Below the pieces are notes generated by a model. That model made no database searches. It saw only the letters and a list, made by a program, of their open reading frames with translations, and was not told the DNA's origin. 64,000 nt of DNA from Roseiarcus sp963709655 (GTDB lineage Bacteria; Pseudomonadota; Alphaproteobacteria; Rhizobiales; Beijerinckiaceae). The stretch is from assembly GCA_963709655.1 (NCBI GenBank), contig CAVPXF010000004.1:434001-498000 (forward strand). The letters are read 5' to 3'. Below are positions 36,290 to 45,132 of the stretch, one piece after another (the first letter of the stretch is position 1; every line of letters starts with the position of its first letter). Made by a program: the position numbers and the translations under genes.

Positions 36290-36598
36290 TTACGCCGTCG
36301 GCCGCGGGTCGTCTTCCGCATGCTCATATCCGGGCGCAAGGAAGGTCACATAGGGGAAGCGACGATCGTCGATGTCGGTGAGCGCGTCCGAAACCGCGAC
36401 GATCGCGTCTCCCAGACGCGCGCCCGATACGTTCTCGTCGGCCGTCTTGAGGAAAACCGTCACCGACAAACCTTCTTCACCGGACGAATCTTCGGTCGGA
36501 AATACGTCGATCCGATCGATTGCGTCCTCTCCGAACAGGCGGACAATCGCCGACTTGGCGACCGCTTCGGCCTGTTCATCTCTCCGGGATTGCGACAT
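36290..36598 (-). CDS. Partner of the HEPN-like protein, unknown family
   Basis: A 102-residue acidic alpha/beta protein (AVAKSAIVRLFGEDAIDRID, GLSVTVFLKTADENVSG, DALTDIDDRRFPYVTFLAPG). It does not show the GSxxxG motif of minimal nucleotidyltransferases, so it is not a classic MNT antitoxin. Position and 8-nt spacing point to a functional pair with the HEPN-like gene. ATG 36598 is chosen over 36637 because it lies in MSQSRRDEQ, after GGAGCG. Confidence 0.55.
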   Translation of the reverse strand: MSQSRRDEQAEAVAKSAIVRLFGEDAIDRIDVFPTEDSSGEEGLSVTVFLKTADENVSGARLGDAIVAVSDALTDIDDRRFPYVTFLAPGYEHAEDDPRPTA

Positions 36599-36673
36599 CG
36601 CTCCGCCTGCGCAAAAACATCTTGATATTCTTAGCACGTTTGGGCGCGTGAGCGCACCCGTCTCCGTCCAGCC

Positions 36674-37756
36674 TCACCCGCTCAAGCCGCCCGCCAACGT
36701 CGGCACGTCGAGCGGCTTGAAGCCGTAGTGGTTGATCCAACGCAGATCGGCGTCGAACAGGTCACGCAGGTCCGGCATGCCGTACTTGAGCATCGCCACG
36801 CGGTCGATCCCCATGCCCCAGGCGAAGCCCTGATAGACCGCGGGATCGATGCCGCAGTTGGTCAGCACGTTCTCGTGCACCATGCCGCAGCCGAGAATTT
36901 CGAGCCAGTCCTCGCCCTCGCCGAACCGAATCTCGCCGCCCGAGCGACGGCACTGAATGTCGACCTCCATCGAGGGCGAGGTGAAGGGAAAGAAGCTCGG
37001 CCGGAATCGCATCGCGACCTTGGGGACCTCGAAGAACGCCTTGCAGAACTCCTCGAGCACCCACTTGAGGTTGGCGAGCGTCGCGCTCTGATCGATCACC
37101 AGGCCTTCGACCTGGTGGAACATCGGCGTATGGGTCTGGTCGAAGTCGGTGCGGTAGGTGCGGCCCGGGCAGATCACCCGGATCGGCGGCTTCTGGCTCA
37201 GCATCGTGCGCACCTGCACCGGGCTCGTGTGCGTCCTGAGGAGCTTCCGCTCGCCGTTCCCGTCGGGCCTGAGGAAGAACGTGTCGTGCATTTCGCGCGC
37301 CGGGTGCCCGGGCGGGAAGTTGAGCTTGGTGAAGTTATAGTCGTCGCTCTCGATGTCCGGCCCTTCGGCGACCGAGAAGCCCATGTCGGCGAAGATGGCG
37401 ACGATCTCGTCCGTCACCTGGCTGATCGGATGGATGCGGCCGGTCTCGACGCCGGCGGCCGGCGCGGGCAGGGTGAGGTCGAGCGCCTCCCGTTCGAGCT
37501 GGGCGACGAGCGCCGCCCCTTTCAGGACGCCGCGGCGCGCAGCCAGCGCCTCGGTCACCGTATCCTTGAGCGCGTTGATCGCCGCGCCCCGGGTCCTGCG
37601 CTCCTCGGGCGAGAGCTTGCCGAGGGTCGCGAGCAGGGCCGACACGGACCCCTTCTTGCCGAGCGCCGCCACGCGCACGGCCTCGAGCGCCGCCTCGTCC
37701 GCCGCGCCCGAAATGGCGGCCAGCGTCTCATCCTTCAGGGCGTCGAGGTCGGACAT
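36674..37756 (-). CDS. pheS: Phenylalanyl-tRNA synthetase alpha subunit
   Basis: A 360-residue class II aminoacyl-tRNA synthetase catalytic subunit. It has an N-terminal coiled coil, then motif 2 (TPMFHQVEGLVIDQSATLAN) and motif 3 (GFAWGMGIDRVAMLKYGMPD). It charges tRNA-Phe with PheT. Upstream is rplT; downstream, before pheT, lies the HEPN-like cassette. The frame is intact. Confidence 0.96.
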   Translation of the reverse strand: MSDLDALKDETLAAISGAADEAALEAVRVAALGKKGSVSALLATLGKLSPEERRTRGAAINALKDTVTEALAARRGVLKGAALVAQLEREALDLTLPAPAAGVETGRIHPISQVTDEIVAIFADMGFSVAEGPDIESDDYNFTKLNFPPGHPAREMHDTFFLRPDGNGERKLLRTHTSPVQVRTMLSQKPPIRVICPGRTYRTDFDQTHTPMFHQVEGLVIDQSATLANLKWVLEEFCKAFFEVPKVAMRFRPSFFPFTSPSMEVDIQCRRSGGEIRFGEGEDWLEILGCGMVHENVLTNCGIDPAVYQGFAWGMGIDRVAMLKYGMPDLRDLFDADLRWINHYGFKPLDVPTLAGGLSG

Positions 37757-37840
37757 TGGGACTTGGTCTCAAAAAAACGATACCGCCGCCCCACGCAGGG
37801 ACGCATGGCGGCGGCGGACGATGCGTTTGGCGGTGCGAGG

Positions 37841-38206
37841 TCAGGCCGCCTTGGGCAGGTGACCCTTCGCCTGCTCGACGATCGCGGCGAAGGCCGCGGG
37901 CTCGGCGATGGCGAGTTCGGACAGGACCTTGCGGTCGACCTCGATCCCCGCCGTGGCGAGCGCCGAGATGAACCGGCTGTAGGTGAGGCCGTGCTCGCGC
38001 ACCGCCGCGTTGATCCGCTGGATCCACAGGGCGCGGAACTCGCGCTTGCGGTTCTTGCGGTCGCGGTAGGCGTACTGCATCGACTTGTCGACGGCCGCCT
38101 TGGCGGCGCGGATGGTGTTCTTGCGGCGGCCGAAGAACCCCTTGGCCTGCTTGAGAACCTTTTTGTGCTTGGCGTGGGCGGTTACGCCCCTCTTGACGCG
38201 CGACAT
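37841..38206 (-). CDS. rplT: Ribosomal protein L20
   Basis: A 121-residue basic protein with the L20 fold: SRVKRGVTAHAKHKKVLKQA, GFFGRRKNTIRAAKAAVDKS, and FRALWIQRINAAVREHG. L20 is an early 50S assembly protein and in many bacteria represses the rpmI-rplT mRNA. It is preceded by rpmI (27 bp) and followed by pheS, the usual order. Confidence 0.97.
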   Translation of the reverse strand: MSRVKRGVTAHAKHKKVLKQAKGFFGRRKNTIRAAKAAVDKSMQYAYRDRKNRKREFRALWIQRINAAVREHGLTYSRFISALATAGIEVDRKVLSELAIAEPAAFAAIVEQAKGHLPKAA

Positions 38207-38232
38207 CGTTCAAAACTCCGGGAAGTAAGGGC

Positions 38233-38433
38233 TTAGCCGTTCGGCAGGAAAAACTTCTTGACGTTGGCGCCGTCGGTCTTGAACAACACCGCCGTGCCGC
38301 GCAGATTGCGGATCTGCTTCTTCGTCCGTTTGATCATGCCGTGCTGCTTGCCCCGCTGGGCGTAGATGACCTTGCCGGTCCCGGTGATCTTGAAGCGCTT
38401 TTTCGCGCCGGTCTTCGTCTTCAACTTGGGCAT
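38233..38433 (-). CDS. rpmI: Ribosomal protein L35
   Basis: A 66-residue protein starting MPKLKTKTGAKKRFKITGTG, with the conserved RGKQHGMIKRTKKQIRNLRG. The ATG at 38433 is the true start; the open frame to its right is leader. infC, which commonly heads this operon, is not adjacent. Confidence 0.97.
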   Translation of the reverse strand: MPKLKTKTGAKKRFKITGTGKVIYAQRGKQHGMIKRTKKQIRNLRGTAVLFKTDGANVKKFFLPNG

Positions 38434-38924
38434 TTGGCTCTCCCGGGCTTGACGCCCTGTTGGAAGGAATGCGGAGCGGCTGAGCTCCGTCGCGTCGGAA
38501 CGAGCGAAAAGAACCGCCACGGCAGCCCGGCCGGGCGGTTCTTCAAGGGGCTGGCTCATACGCGAAAGGGGCGGAGAGCGCAAGGGGCGCTTTAAGGCGC
38601 GACCGCGATTTTCGGACAGAAGTCCAATGCGATCAACGGGTTGCGGGGCGTATGGGACGATTCTCGAGCGAGCGGTTCAATGATTTCAAAGGGTTGCCGG
38701 AGGGTTGGCGGACGCCGTGACGCTGCGCTGCGGAACCGGGCGCCGGCGCAAGGGGCCTCGGCGCTTCACCACAAAGAACACGAAGAACCACGAAGACGTA
38801 CAAAGAGCCCTGTCGTTCTTTGTGTCCTTCGTGCCCTTTGTGGTGAAAGTCGAACTTTAGCTTTGCCCAGTCGTTGGGCTGGCTCAAGGAATTCCGCTAT
38901 GAAAATGGCTGCTGGGCGCTAGCC
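38434..38924. other. Upstream region of rpmI with a dispersed repeat
   Basis: The rpmI-rplT-pheST promoter should be here. From 38764 to about 38895 the gap is filled by the CACGAAG-type dispersed repeat (separate entry). No gene is seen. Confidence 0.4.
38764..38895. repeat. CACGAAG-type dispersed repeat, copy 1 (both arms)
   Basis: TTCACCACAAAGAACACGAA and its inverse TTCGTGCCCTTTGTGGTGAA face each other across a short centre, forming a roughly 90-bp interrupted palindrome. A tail, CGTTGGGCTGGCTCAAGGAA, follows. The left arm recurs at about 62507 and the right arm plus tail at about 63355. Confidence 0.85.
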
Positions 38925-40190
38925 TCACGTGGGCTGGGCATTGGGTTCGAGGGTGACTTTGTAGCCGAGGCGTTCGAGGCGGCGTTTGAGGTTGGCGACG
39001 GTTCGGGTCTGGCTGATCTGGTCGAGATAGACCTCGCCGAGGTCGTGGTAGGGCAAGTTCTTGGCGAGCATGTGATAGGCGGAGACGAGGATCTTGTGGG
39101 CGATGGCGAGCGCGGCGCGCAAGCCGCCGCGGCGGGCCTTGAGGCGGTGGAACTTGTCCTTGAGGTAGCTGCCCTTGACCCTTGAAGCGGAGATCGCGGC
39201 GCTGACCAGGATGGTGCGGAGGTGGATGTTGCCCTTGCGGGCGCGGCCGCTCTTCTGCCTGCCGGCGCTCTCGTGATTGCCGGGGCAGACGCCGGCCCAG
39301 GCCGACAGGTGAGAGACGCTGACGAACACACTCATGTCGACGCCGATCTCGGCAATCAGCACGGCCGCAACCACCCAGTCGACGCCGGGAATCTGCATCA
39401 GGAGCGCGTGCGCCGCGGAATAGGGCTCGAGCCGCTCGCCAATGCGCTGGTCGAGCGTTGCGATGTCCTGCCTCGATCGCTTCGAGCCGGCGCAACTGCA
39501 TCGCCAGGAGGAAGCGGTGATGCTCCTCGAGACGGCCGTCGAGCGCGAGGATCAGGTCGGCGCGCTTGCGGCGAAGCAGGCCCCGGGCGAGATCGGCCAT
39601 CGCCTCGGGCGAGGCCTCGCCCGCGATCAGCGCCCGGAGCATCGCGCGGCCGGAGACGCCGAAGACGTCGCGACGCGACGCTCGCAAGCTTGATGTTGGC
39701 GGTCTCCAGGAGCTTCAGCAGCCGGTTGCGCTCGGCCGCCTGGCTCTCCACCAGCTTGCGGCGGTAACGCAGCAGCTCGCGCAGTTCCCGCAGCGGTTGG
39801 GGCGGCACGAAGCTCTTGGCGATCAGCCCGTGCCGGACCAGATCGGCGATCCACTCGGCGTCCTTCACGTCGGTCTTGCGGCCCGGCACGTTGCGGATGT
39901 GCCGGGCGTTGCCGACGATCAGCTCGAAATGCCCCTCGAGGACGGCATAGACCGGGCGCCAGTAAACGCCGGTGCTCTCCATCCCGACGTGCGTCACCCC
40001 GGCTTCCGCAGCCAGTCCCGCAACGCCTCGAGATCGCGCGTCATGGTCCGGAAGGTCCTGCATCTCCTTGGTCGGCCGCTCCCCGGGCGCGCCGATCAGA
40101 AGGCAGGCGACGACCGTCTCCTGATGCACGTCCAGTCCGCAACACCGCTCAATGATCGACCTCCATCCTCGCCTCCATCCAGGGGAAGGC
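38925..40190 (-). pseudogene. IS110-family transposase, multiply frameshifted
   Basis: Pieces in three frames rebuild a DEDD transposase. They are RCCGLDVHQETVVACLLIG, VTHVGMESTGVYWRPVYAV, NARHIRNVPGRKTDVKDAEW, DVFGVSGRAMLRALIAGEAS, and the C-terminal Tnp20 part IPGVDWVVAAVLIAEIGVDM, LSAWAGVCPGNHESAG. Shifts lie near 40060, 39690 and 39460. IS110 elements lack long inverted repeats, so ends are not defined. Inactive unless these are sequencing errors. Confidence 0.88.
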
Positions 40191-40424
40191 GACCGTGACG
40201 CCGCAGGTATAGTCGAGACACTGCTATGCGTGCTCCCTGTTCCCGAGGGCGACAAAGAATGGTACCTCTACGCAGCGCGGGCCGGACTGCCTATCGGGGT
40301 CGCAAGCCACCGCAGTTATGTCAGCCTGACACGATCGCCCGTCGTGAAGGCTCCGACAAATCGGTCCGCGCCGCCACCCCCGATTTTCATCCATAATGGC
40401 GCGCCGCAGGCGCTGGATGGCTGC

Positions 40425-41108
40425 CTAGTCCAGCCGCTCGGCGAAGCCGGCTTCGGATTCGTCGCCCGCATCCGGCGCCGCGTCGTACGCTTTGGGCGCG
40501 GCGGCATGCGCGATCGCGAGCGGCGGGGTGGGGAGCGCGACGGACGGTTCGCGCGACTGAAGGCGGACTTGCGGCGGCTCGGCGGGCGCGCCCCCTGGCC
40601 CATCATAGCGGTCGAGCGCCGTCACCAGCTTCACCAGCGGCCCGATTGCGGCCATGTCGCCGCCTTCGATGCGATGCGTGACGAGCGCGAGACCCCTGGT
40701 GAGGCGGGCGATCTGCAATTGCGCGTGGCCGTCGCGGGTCTCGATCTGGCGCGCCCGGATCGCCCTGGCGATGTCGCGCCGCACGACGGCGACGCTCACC
40801 TTGCGCACGGCGGCGATCTCCTGATGGGTGAAGCCCTCGGCGAGCCAGTCGAACGCGGCGTTGCGCATCGCCGCCGCCCGCGTTCGCCGGGCGCGCCGGT
40901 CGAGGCGCCGCTTCGTCTCCGGGGCGGCCGCCGGCGCGCACTCGTCGCTCGCGCCCTCGGGCGCAGACGTCGTCGCGGGCTGGGGTTCCAAGGTCGAATT
41001 GTTCGGGGAAGCCCCGCCGATCCGAGACGCGCCCGCCGACGCTTCGCCGCCGGGCTCGGCAAACGGCGGATCGATCCCATCCGCGCAGGACTTCGGCAGT
41101 TCGGTCAT
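40425..41108 (-). CDS. HTH protein, paralogue of the 31.2-kb gene
   Basis: A 227-residue protein with an acidic/proline N-terminal tail of about 80 residues. An HTH follows (AFDWLAEGFTHQEIAAVRKV, SVAVVRRDIARAI), then the shared module (HAQLQIARLTRGLALVTHRI, AAIGPLVKLVTALDRYDG) and the tail VALPTPPLAIAHAAA. Matches to the 31204-31704 protein run throughout the last 150 residues. The start at 41108 is chosen because CAGGAGCGC precedes it and the leader matches the paralogue. Function unknown; DNA binding likely. Confidence 0.75.
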   Translation of the reverse strand: MTELPKSCADGIDPPFAEPGGEASAGASRIGGASPNNSTLEPQPATTSAPEGASDECAPAAAPETKRRLDRRARRTRAAAMRNAAFDWLAEGFTHQEIAAVRKVSVAVVRRDIARAIRARQIETRDGHAQLQIARLTRGLALVTHRIEGGDMAAIGPLVKLVTALDRYDGPGGAPAEPPQVRLQSREPSVALPTPPLAIAHAAAPKAYDAAPDAGDESEAGFAERLD

Positions 41109-41506
41109 TGAGGCGCTCCTGATATGGTCTATCGGAAGCACAATATAGCGGTTTGTGATTTTCGGAAAGAATTTGTTTTGGGCGCCGGGTTGGCTTGCGG
41201 AGCGCGCGCGCCCGAAATGTGCGGGCGCGAGCTCCCTTCTCCCTTGGGGTGAAGGGCTGGGGATGAGGGGCGCTCGCGGAAATCGTTTGAGCGCGGGTCC
41301 CCTCATCCGGCCCCCCGGATCAAGTCCGGGGGCCGCGCCACCCTCGGGTCAAGCCCTACGGGATTTGTCAAACGACATCCGGAAGGGGACCGGCGGCGAC
41401 ATCGAAAAGGATACCACCGGAAGAAGGGGATGATCCGCGTTTTCCGCCTCGCAGGGAGGCGTAGCCGACCGGAGAGGCGGAAAACGCGGGCGGCGGCGAA
41501 CGAGGG

Positions 41507-42292
41507 TCATGCCAGTCGCTCCTGGTCGAGCATGGCGGGCTTGATCAGGCCGCTTCGCCGCTTCTCGCGCAGTCGATAGCTGTCGCCGCGGATGGTGACG
41601 ACGGAGCTGTGATGGAGCAGCCGGTCGAGGATGGCGGTTGCAACCACTGGATCGCCGAACACGGTCCCCCACTCGCCGACCGCGCGATTTGAGGTGATCA
41701 GCATGCTGCCCCGTTCGTATCGGCGCGAGACGAGCTGGAAGAAGAGATGCGCCGCGTTGGGTTCGAACGGCAGATAGCCGAGCTCGTCGACGATCAGGAG
41801 CTTCGGCTTGGCGAAGAAGCCGAGCCGCTCGTCGAGCCGGCCTTCCGCGTGCGCCTTGGCGAGGCCGGCGACCAGCGCCGGCGCGGTGACGAACAGAACC
41901 GAATAGCCTTCGCGGATGGCGGCGCGGCCGAGCGCGATCGCCAGATGCGTCTTGCCGACCCCAGGCGGCCCGAGCAGGAGCAGCGCGTCGCCGTTGGCCA
42001 CCCAGCGGCAAGCGGCGAGTTCGCGCACCTGATTCCTGTCGAGCGAGGGCTGGGCGGCGAAGTCGAAGCCGTCGAGATCGCGAGCGCAGGGAAAGTGGGC
42101 GATCTTGGTCGCCATCTCGACGCGCCGTTCGTCGCGCCGGCCGACCTCGCGCTCGACGAGGAGGGCCACGGCGTCGCGCAAGCTCAGCTCGCGCTTGGCG
42201 GCTTCGTCGAGCAGGCTGTCGAGCTGATCGCGGATGGCGGTCAGCTGCAGCCGGGTCAGCATGTCGGCGAGCGCGTGGCGGTCGGGGTTCAT
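41507..42292 (-). CDS. istB: IS21 helper ATPase IstB
   Basis: A 261-residue DnaC-like AAA+ ATPase. Walker A is in LLLLGPPGVGKTHLAIALG and Walker B in KLLIVDELGYLPFEP; a sensor segment is YERGSMLITSNRAVGEWG. IstB binds target DNA and stimulates the IstA transposase. ATG 42292 overlaps the istA stop (ATGA), the standard IS21 arrangement. Confidence 0.94.
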   Translation of the reverse strand: MNPDRHALADMLTRLQLTAIRDQLDSLLDEAAKRELSLRDAVALLVEREVGRRDERRVEMATKIAHFPCARDLDGFDFAAQPSLDRNQVRELAACRWVANGDALLLLGPPGVGKTHLAIALGRAAIREGYSVLFVTAPALVAGLAKAHAEGRLDERLGFFAKPKLLIVDELGYLPFEPNAAHLFFQLVSRRYERGSMLITSNRAVGEWGTVFGDPVVATAILDRLLHHSSVVTIRGDSYRLREKRRSGLIKPAMLDQERLA

Positions 42293-43545
42293 GACCAGGT
42301 CCCTCCCGCCGCCTCTTCGTACTCGGACAGGGGCCGCAGCAGCTCGGGCTCGACGAGGGCCGGCGCCGGCGCGGCCGCCGGCTGGCTCGCCGGAAACGGC
42401 GGCCGGCCCAAGGCGGCGAGGCCTTCCAGGTGGGCGGCGACCATCGCCCGCTGGCGGCGGCCGGCGATCTCGCCATGGCTGGCGACCTCGCCGCCGCAAT
42501 GGCGGACGCTGATCCGCCCGCCGGCCACCGTCACCGCCACCGTCTCGCCGATCAGCCGCCAGGGCACGCTATAGGAATTGGTGTCGACCTCGATCGTAGC
42601 GTCGGTCTTGACCCGTCGGATGAGCTCGCGCATCGGGTCGAACGGAGGACGGCCGTCGAGCGGACGAAGAGCGGCGGCCTCCTCGCGAACGAACCGCGCC
42701 ATCGGCGTTTCGCCCGTGGTCCCATGGACACGCTGATCGGCAATCTCGCGCATCCACCCGTCGAGATGCGCCTCGAGCGCGGCCCAACTGTCGAAGCCGC
42801 GCCCGGCGATCGCGTTGTGCTTCACGTAGCCGACGCCGCGCTCGTCCTTGCCCTTGGTCCGCGCCCGGTAGGGCGCGCAAGCCCGCGGCCGGAAACCCCA
42901 GTAGCGCGCAAACCCGTGCAGCCGCTCGTTGAACCGCACCTCGCGCGTCGCGGCGTCGTGATCCTCGACCAGCGCTCGGGCGTTGTCGAAAAGAACCTCC
43001 TGCGGAAGCCCGCCGAAGTGGCCAAACGCCGTCTCCATGCCGTCGAACCAGGCCGATTGACGTTCGTGCCGGAAGGCGCGCACGAATACGCGCCGCGAAT
43101 AACCGAGCGTCGCCACAAACAGATGCAGCTTCACAACATCGCCGCCGATCGAGACCCGCGTCTCGCCAAAGTCGATCTGCAGCTGCCGCCCCGGCGGCGT
43201 CTCGAAGCGAAGCGTCGCCCGAGCCTCGGCGGCCAAGGACCGGCGCAGACCCTTCACCGCCCGCTCCACCGTGCGCAGGCTCACCGTCACGCCCTGCTCG
43301 CGCTCCAGTTCCTGGCGCACAACGTCGGCGTTGCCGCGGTGGCGGAAAAACCGCTCCTCCAGCCAGGCCTCCAATCCCTCCAACCGCTTCGACCGCCGCG
43401 GCCTCCGATAGCTCACCCAACCCTCGGCCGCCAGGTAACGCCGCACCGCCCGACGGCTGCATCCCAACGCCGTCGCGATCCGCCGCTCGCCCCAACCCAA
43501 CGCCCTCAGCCGCAGCATCGCCGCAACCTCATCCGGCGTTCGCAT
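42289..43545 (-). CDS. istA: IS21 transposase IstA
   Basis: A 418-residue transposase. An N-terminal HTH (RIATALGCSRRAVRRYLAAE) precedes a DDE core with Asp in LQIDFGETRVSIGG, Asp in EVLFDNARALVEDHD, and Glu in RTKGKDERGVGYVKHN. A beta-barrel domain follows (YSVPWRLIGETVAVTVAGG). MRTPDEVAAML at 43545 is preferred as the start; an ATG at 43602 is also in frame. Intact. Confidence 0.93.
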   Translation of the reverse strand: MRTPDEVAAMLRLRALGWGERRIATALGCSRRAVRRYLAAEGWVSYRRPRRSKRLEGLEAWLEERFFRHRGNADVVRQELEREQGVTVSLRTVERAVKGLRRSLAAEARATLRFETPPGRQLQIDFGETRVSIGGDVVKLHLFVATLGYSRRVFVRAFRHERQSAWFDGMETAFGHFGGLPQEVLFDNARALVEDHDAATREVRFNERLHGFARYWGFRPRACAPYRARTKGKDERGVGYVKHNAIAGRGFDSWAALEAHLDGWMREIADQRVHGTTGETPMARFVREEAAALRPLDGRPPFDPMRELIRRVKTDATIEVDTNSYSVPWRLIGETVAVTVAGGRISVRHCGGEVASHGEIAGRRQRAMVAAHLEGLAALGRPPFPASQPAAAPAPALVEPELLRPLSEYEEAAGGTWS

Positions 43546-43738
43546 CTCGTCTCCTCGCAGCTCATGACGCTGCGAAAAGCACCCCGCTGATTCGTTAACC
43601 AAAGGCGCCTCCTCTCAGGTAGAGGTGGTACCCTTTTGCCTGTCGCCTCCGGTCCACTTTTGCATGTCGCCCGACAGGATTCACTCATCTCTCGCGGCTC
43701 GCTGCCGCCGTGCCCGACGCTCGGAGGGCGGCTTCCTC

Positions 43739-43862
43739 CCCCCTTGTGGGGGAGGATTGAGGAGGGGGGTCGCGCCGACCTTCGAAAAGTTTGGCGCCAT
43801 TTCCCCCCAAATGAGAGGTCGGCGCGACCCCCCACCCTGTCCCGCCCCCACAAGGGGGGCGG
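43739..43862. repeat. Large interrupted palindrome beside the IS21 right end
   Basis: CCCCTTGTGGGGG and GGGGGGTCGCGCCGACCT on the left are mirrored by AGGTCGGCGCGACCCCCC and CCCCCACAAGGGG on the right, about 35 bp apart. It is a strong potential cruciform. Sequence type matches intergenic mosaic repeats of rhizobial genomes. No gene lies between 43682 and 44030. Confidence 0.8.
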
Positions 43863-44030
43863 GGACGCCAGCCGCCGTTGAGTGGAGCCCGACCGCTAAA
43901 AGATGTGTGCATCCCGTCGGGTCAAGCCCGAGGGCAGGCTCTTCTCCCCATGGGAGAAGGGGAGCCGCAAGTTGCAGACGCTCTGCGCCAACTGCAACGA
44001 CCTCCGGCTCGGTCAAGTTGCTCACGCCAG

Positions 44031-44300
44031 TTACCTCGGCCCGTTGTTCGGCTGACGCTGCAAAGCCTGCTCAATCGCCATGCGAATGAAGCGCTGATAG
44101 GGGATTCCGGCGAGCTCTGCGCGTTTCCGCACAGCTTCCAAGAGCTGCTCGGGCAGGCGCAGATTGACGGACTTATCCTTGCGTTTCAGTTCGAAGCGCA
44201 TAGAGACCATTTCCGACAGATCGTATTCCGACAGATCGGCGGTATCGACAAAGGCCTCTGCCTCGGCGTCAGTGGTGAGGACCGGAAGTTTCTTTTTCAT
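44031..44300 (-). CDS. brnA: BrnA-type CopG antitoxin
   Basis: An 89-residue protein. An acidic N-terminus (DAEAEAFVDTADLSEYDLSE) leads to a ribbon-helix-helix (KDKSVNLRLPEQLLEAVRKR, AGIPYQRFIRMAIEQAL). It overlaps the 3' end of the toxin gene by 32 bp and follows it, the toxin-first order of BrnTA modules. The RHH part would bind the operon operator. Confidence 0.85.
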   Translation of the reverse strand: MKKKLPVLTTDAEAEAFVDTADLSEYDLSEMVSMRFELKRKDKSVNLRLPEQLLEAVRKRAELAGIPYQRFIRMAIEQALQRQPNNGPR

Positions 44301-44574
44301 AAGCTCTGATCTCCCTTTGATGCATGTAGCGGGCGCTCACCGGCCTGATGAAATTTTCGCCGTCACGGGTCCGCCAGGTAAAGACGACGAGAAGTCTTCG
44401 GCCTTTCGCACCCGCGCCAATGGCTTTGAATCGTTCCTCCTTCACGGAGTGCAGCGGGTCGGACGCGACCAAAACGGTTCCGGTGAACATGGCCTCGATC
44501 TCGGCAATCGAGACAGCGTGCTTCTGGCATTTCCCCCGGTTGCCATGATCCCAATCGAAACCCGCAAAATCCAT
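44269..44574 (-). CDS. brnT: BrnT-family toxin
   Basis: A 101-residue BrnT RNase: FAGFDWDHGNRGKCQKHAVS, FTGTVLVASDPLHSVKEERF, then RRLLVVFTWRTRDGENFIRP and SARYMHQREI. The FDWD..N..KH motif and terminal RxIS-A-x-R type tail match. It is first in the operon with BrnA. Intact, unlike the second BrnT locus 300 bp to the right. Confidence 0.85.
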   Translation of the reverse strand: MDFAGFDWDHGNRGKCQKHAVSIAEIEAMFTGTVLVASDPLHSVKEERFKAIGAGAKGRRLLVVFTWRTRDGENFIRPVSARYMHQREIRAYEKETSGPHH

Positions 44575-44867
44575 CGTCCCAGCGTCCTATGTACCATTAT
44601 GCCTATACAAATGTCAACACTTGTGCGCTGCGGGTCGTGGGCCAATTCGAATGTGGCAGGTTTTGGTCGCGGGCCAACCCGGACAATTCAACGGGGCCGA
44701 CCCATCCGTCATGGCCCATCGGCTTGCCGAGCGCGTGCGTACAAAATTTTGCGTTTCCGCCCCCTTGGGGGCGTCCGGCGCCGACGCGGAGCGATCGAAA
44801 AGCAGACGATCGCCCATCTGTCTCGGATCTGGGTTGAAATGGTATAGTTATTATCCCACCTTGGGCG

Positions 44868-45132
44868 ATGGATTTCGAGTTCGACCCGGCGAAAAGCGCG
44901 GCCAATAAAGCCAGGCATGGGGTCGATTTCGTCGAAGCGCAGAGGCTTTGGCTGGACGAGGCGTTGATAGAAGTTCCGGCGAAGACGGAAGACGAGCCGC
45001 GGTTCCTGGCGATCGGCCGCATGGCCGGGAAGCATCGGTCGGCCGTCTGCGTTCGCCGGGGGGGAGCGGACGCGGATCATCTCGGTCCGCCGAGCGCCAA
45101 AAGAGGAGATCGACCGCTATGAAAGCGAGTGA
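44868..45132 (+). pseudogene. Second BrnT-family toxin, frameshifted at a G tract
   Basis: MDFEFDPAKSAANKARHGVD and FVEAQRLWLDEALIEVPAKT are a normal BrnT N-terminus. After a run of seven G (45058-45064) the frame must shift by one to give ERTRIISVRRAPKEEIDRYE, the family C-terminus, ending TGA 45130-45132. In the unshifted frame it ends in nonsense overlapping the antitoxin start. Mutation, phase variation and sequencing error are all possible. Confidence 0.85.

Larger units (their letters stand above)
41366..43676 (-). mobile_element. IS21-family element, complete, with 5-bp target duplication
   Basis: A 2311-bp element bounded by long imperfect inverted repeats. The left begins TGTCAAACGACATCC and the right, reversed, TGTCGGGCGACATGC. 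Each contains a second internal block, GGCGACA, then AAAGG-TACCACC. The flanking direct repeat GGATT (41361-41365, 43677-43681) is the target duplication. It carries intact istA and istB. Confidence 0.92.

Noticed and set aside
36290..36598. Minimal nucleotidyltransferase (MNT) partner for the HEPN-like gene
   Set aside because: The GSxxxG and Asp-x-Asp signatures of MNT proteins are absent.
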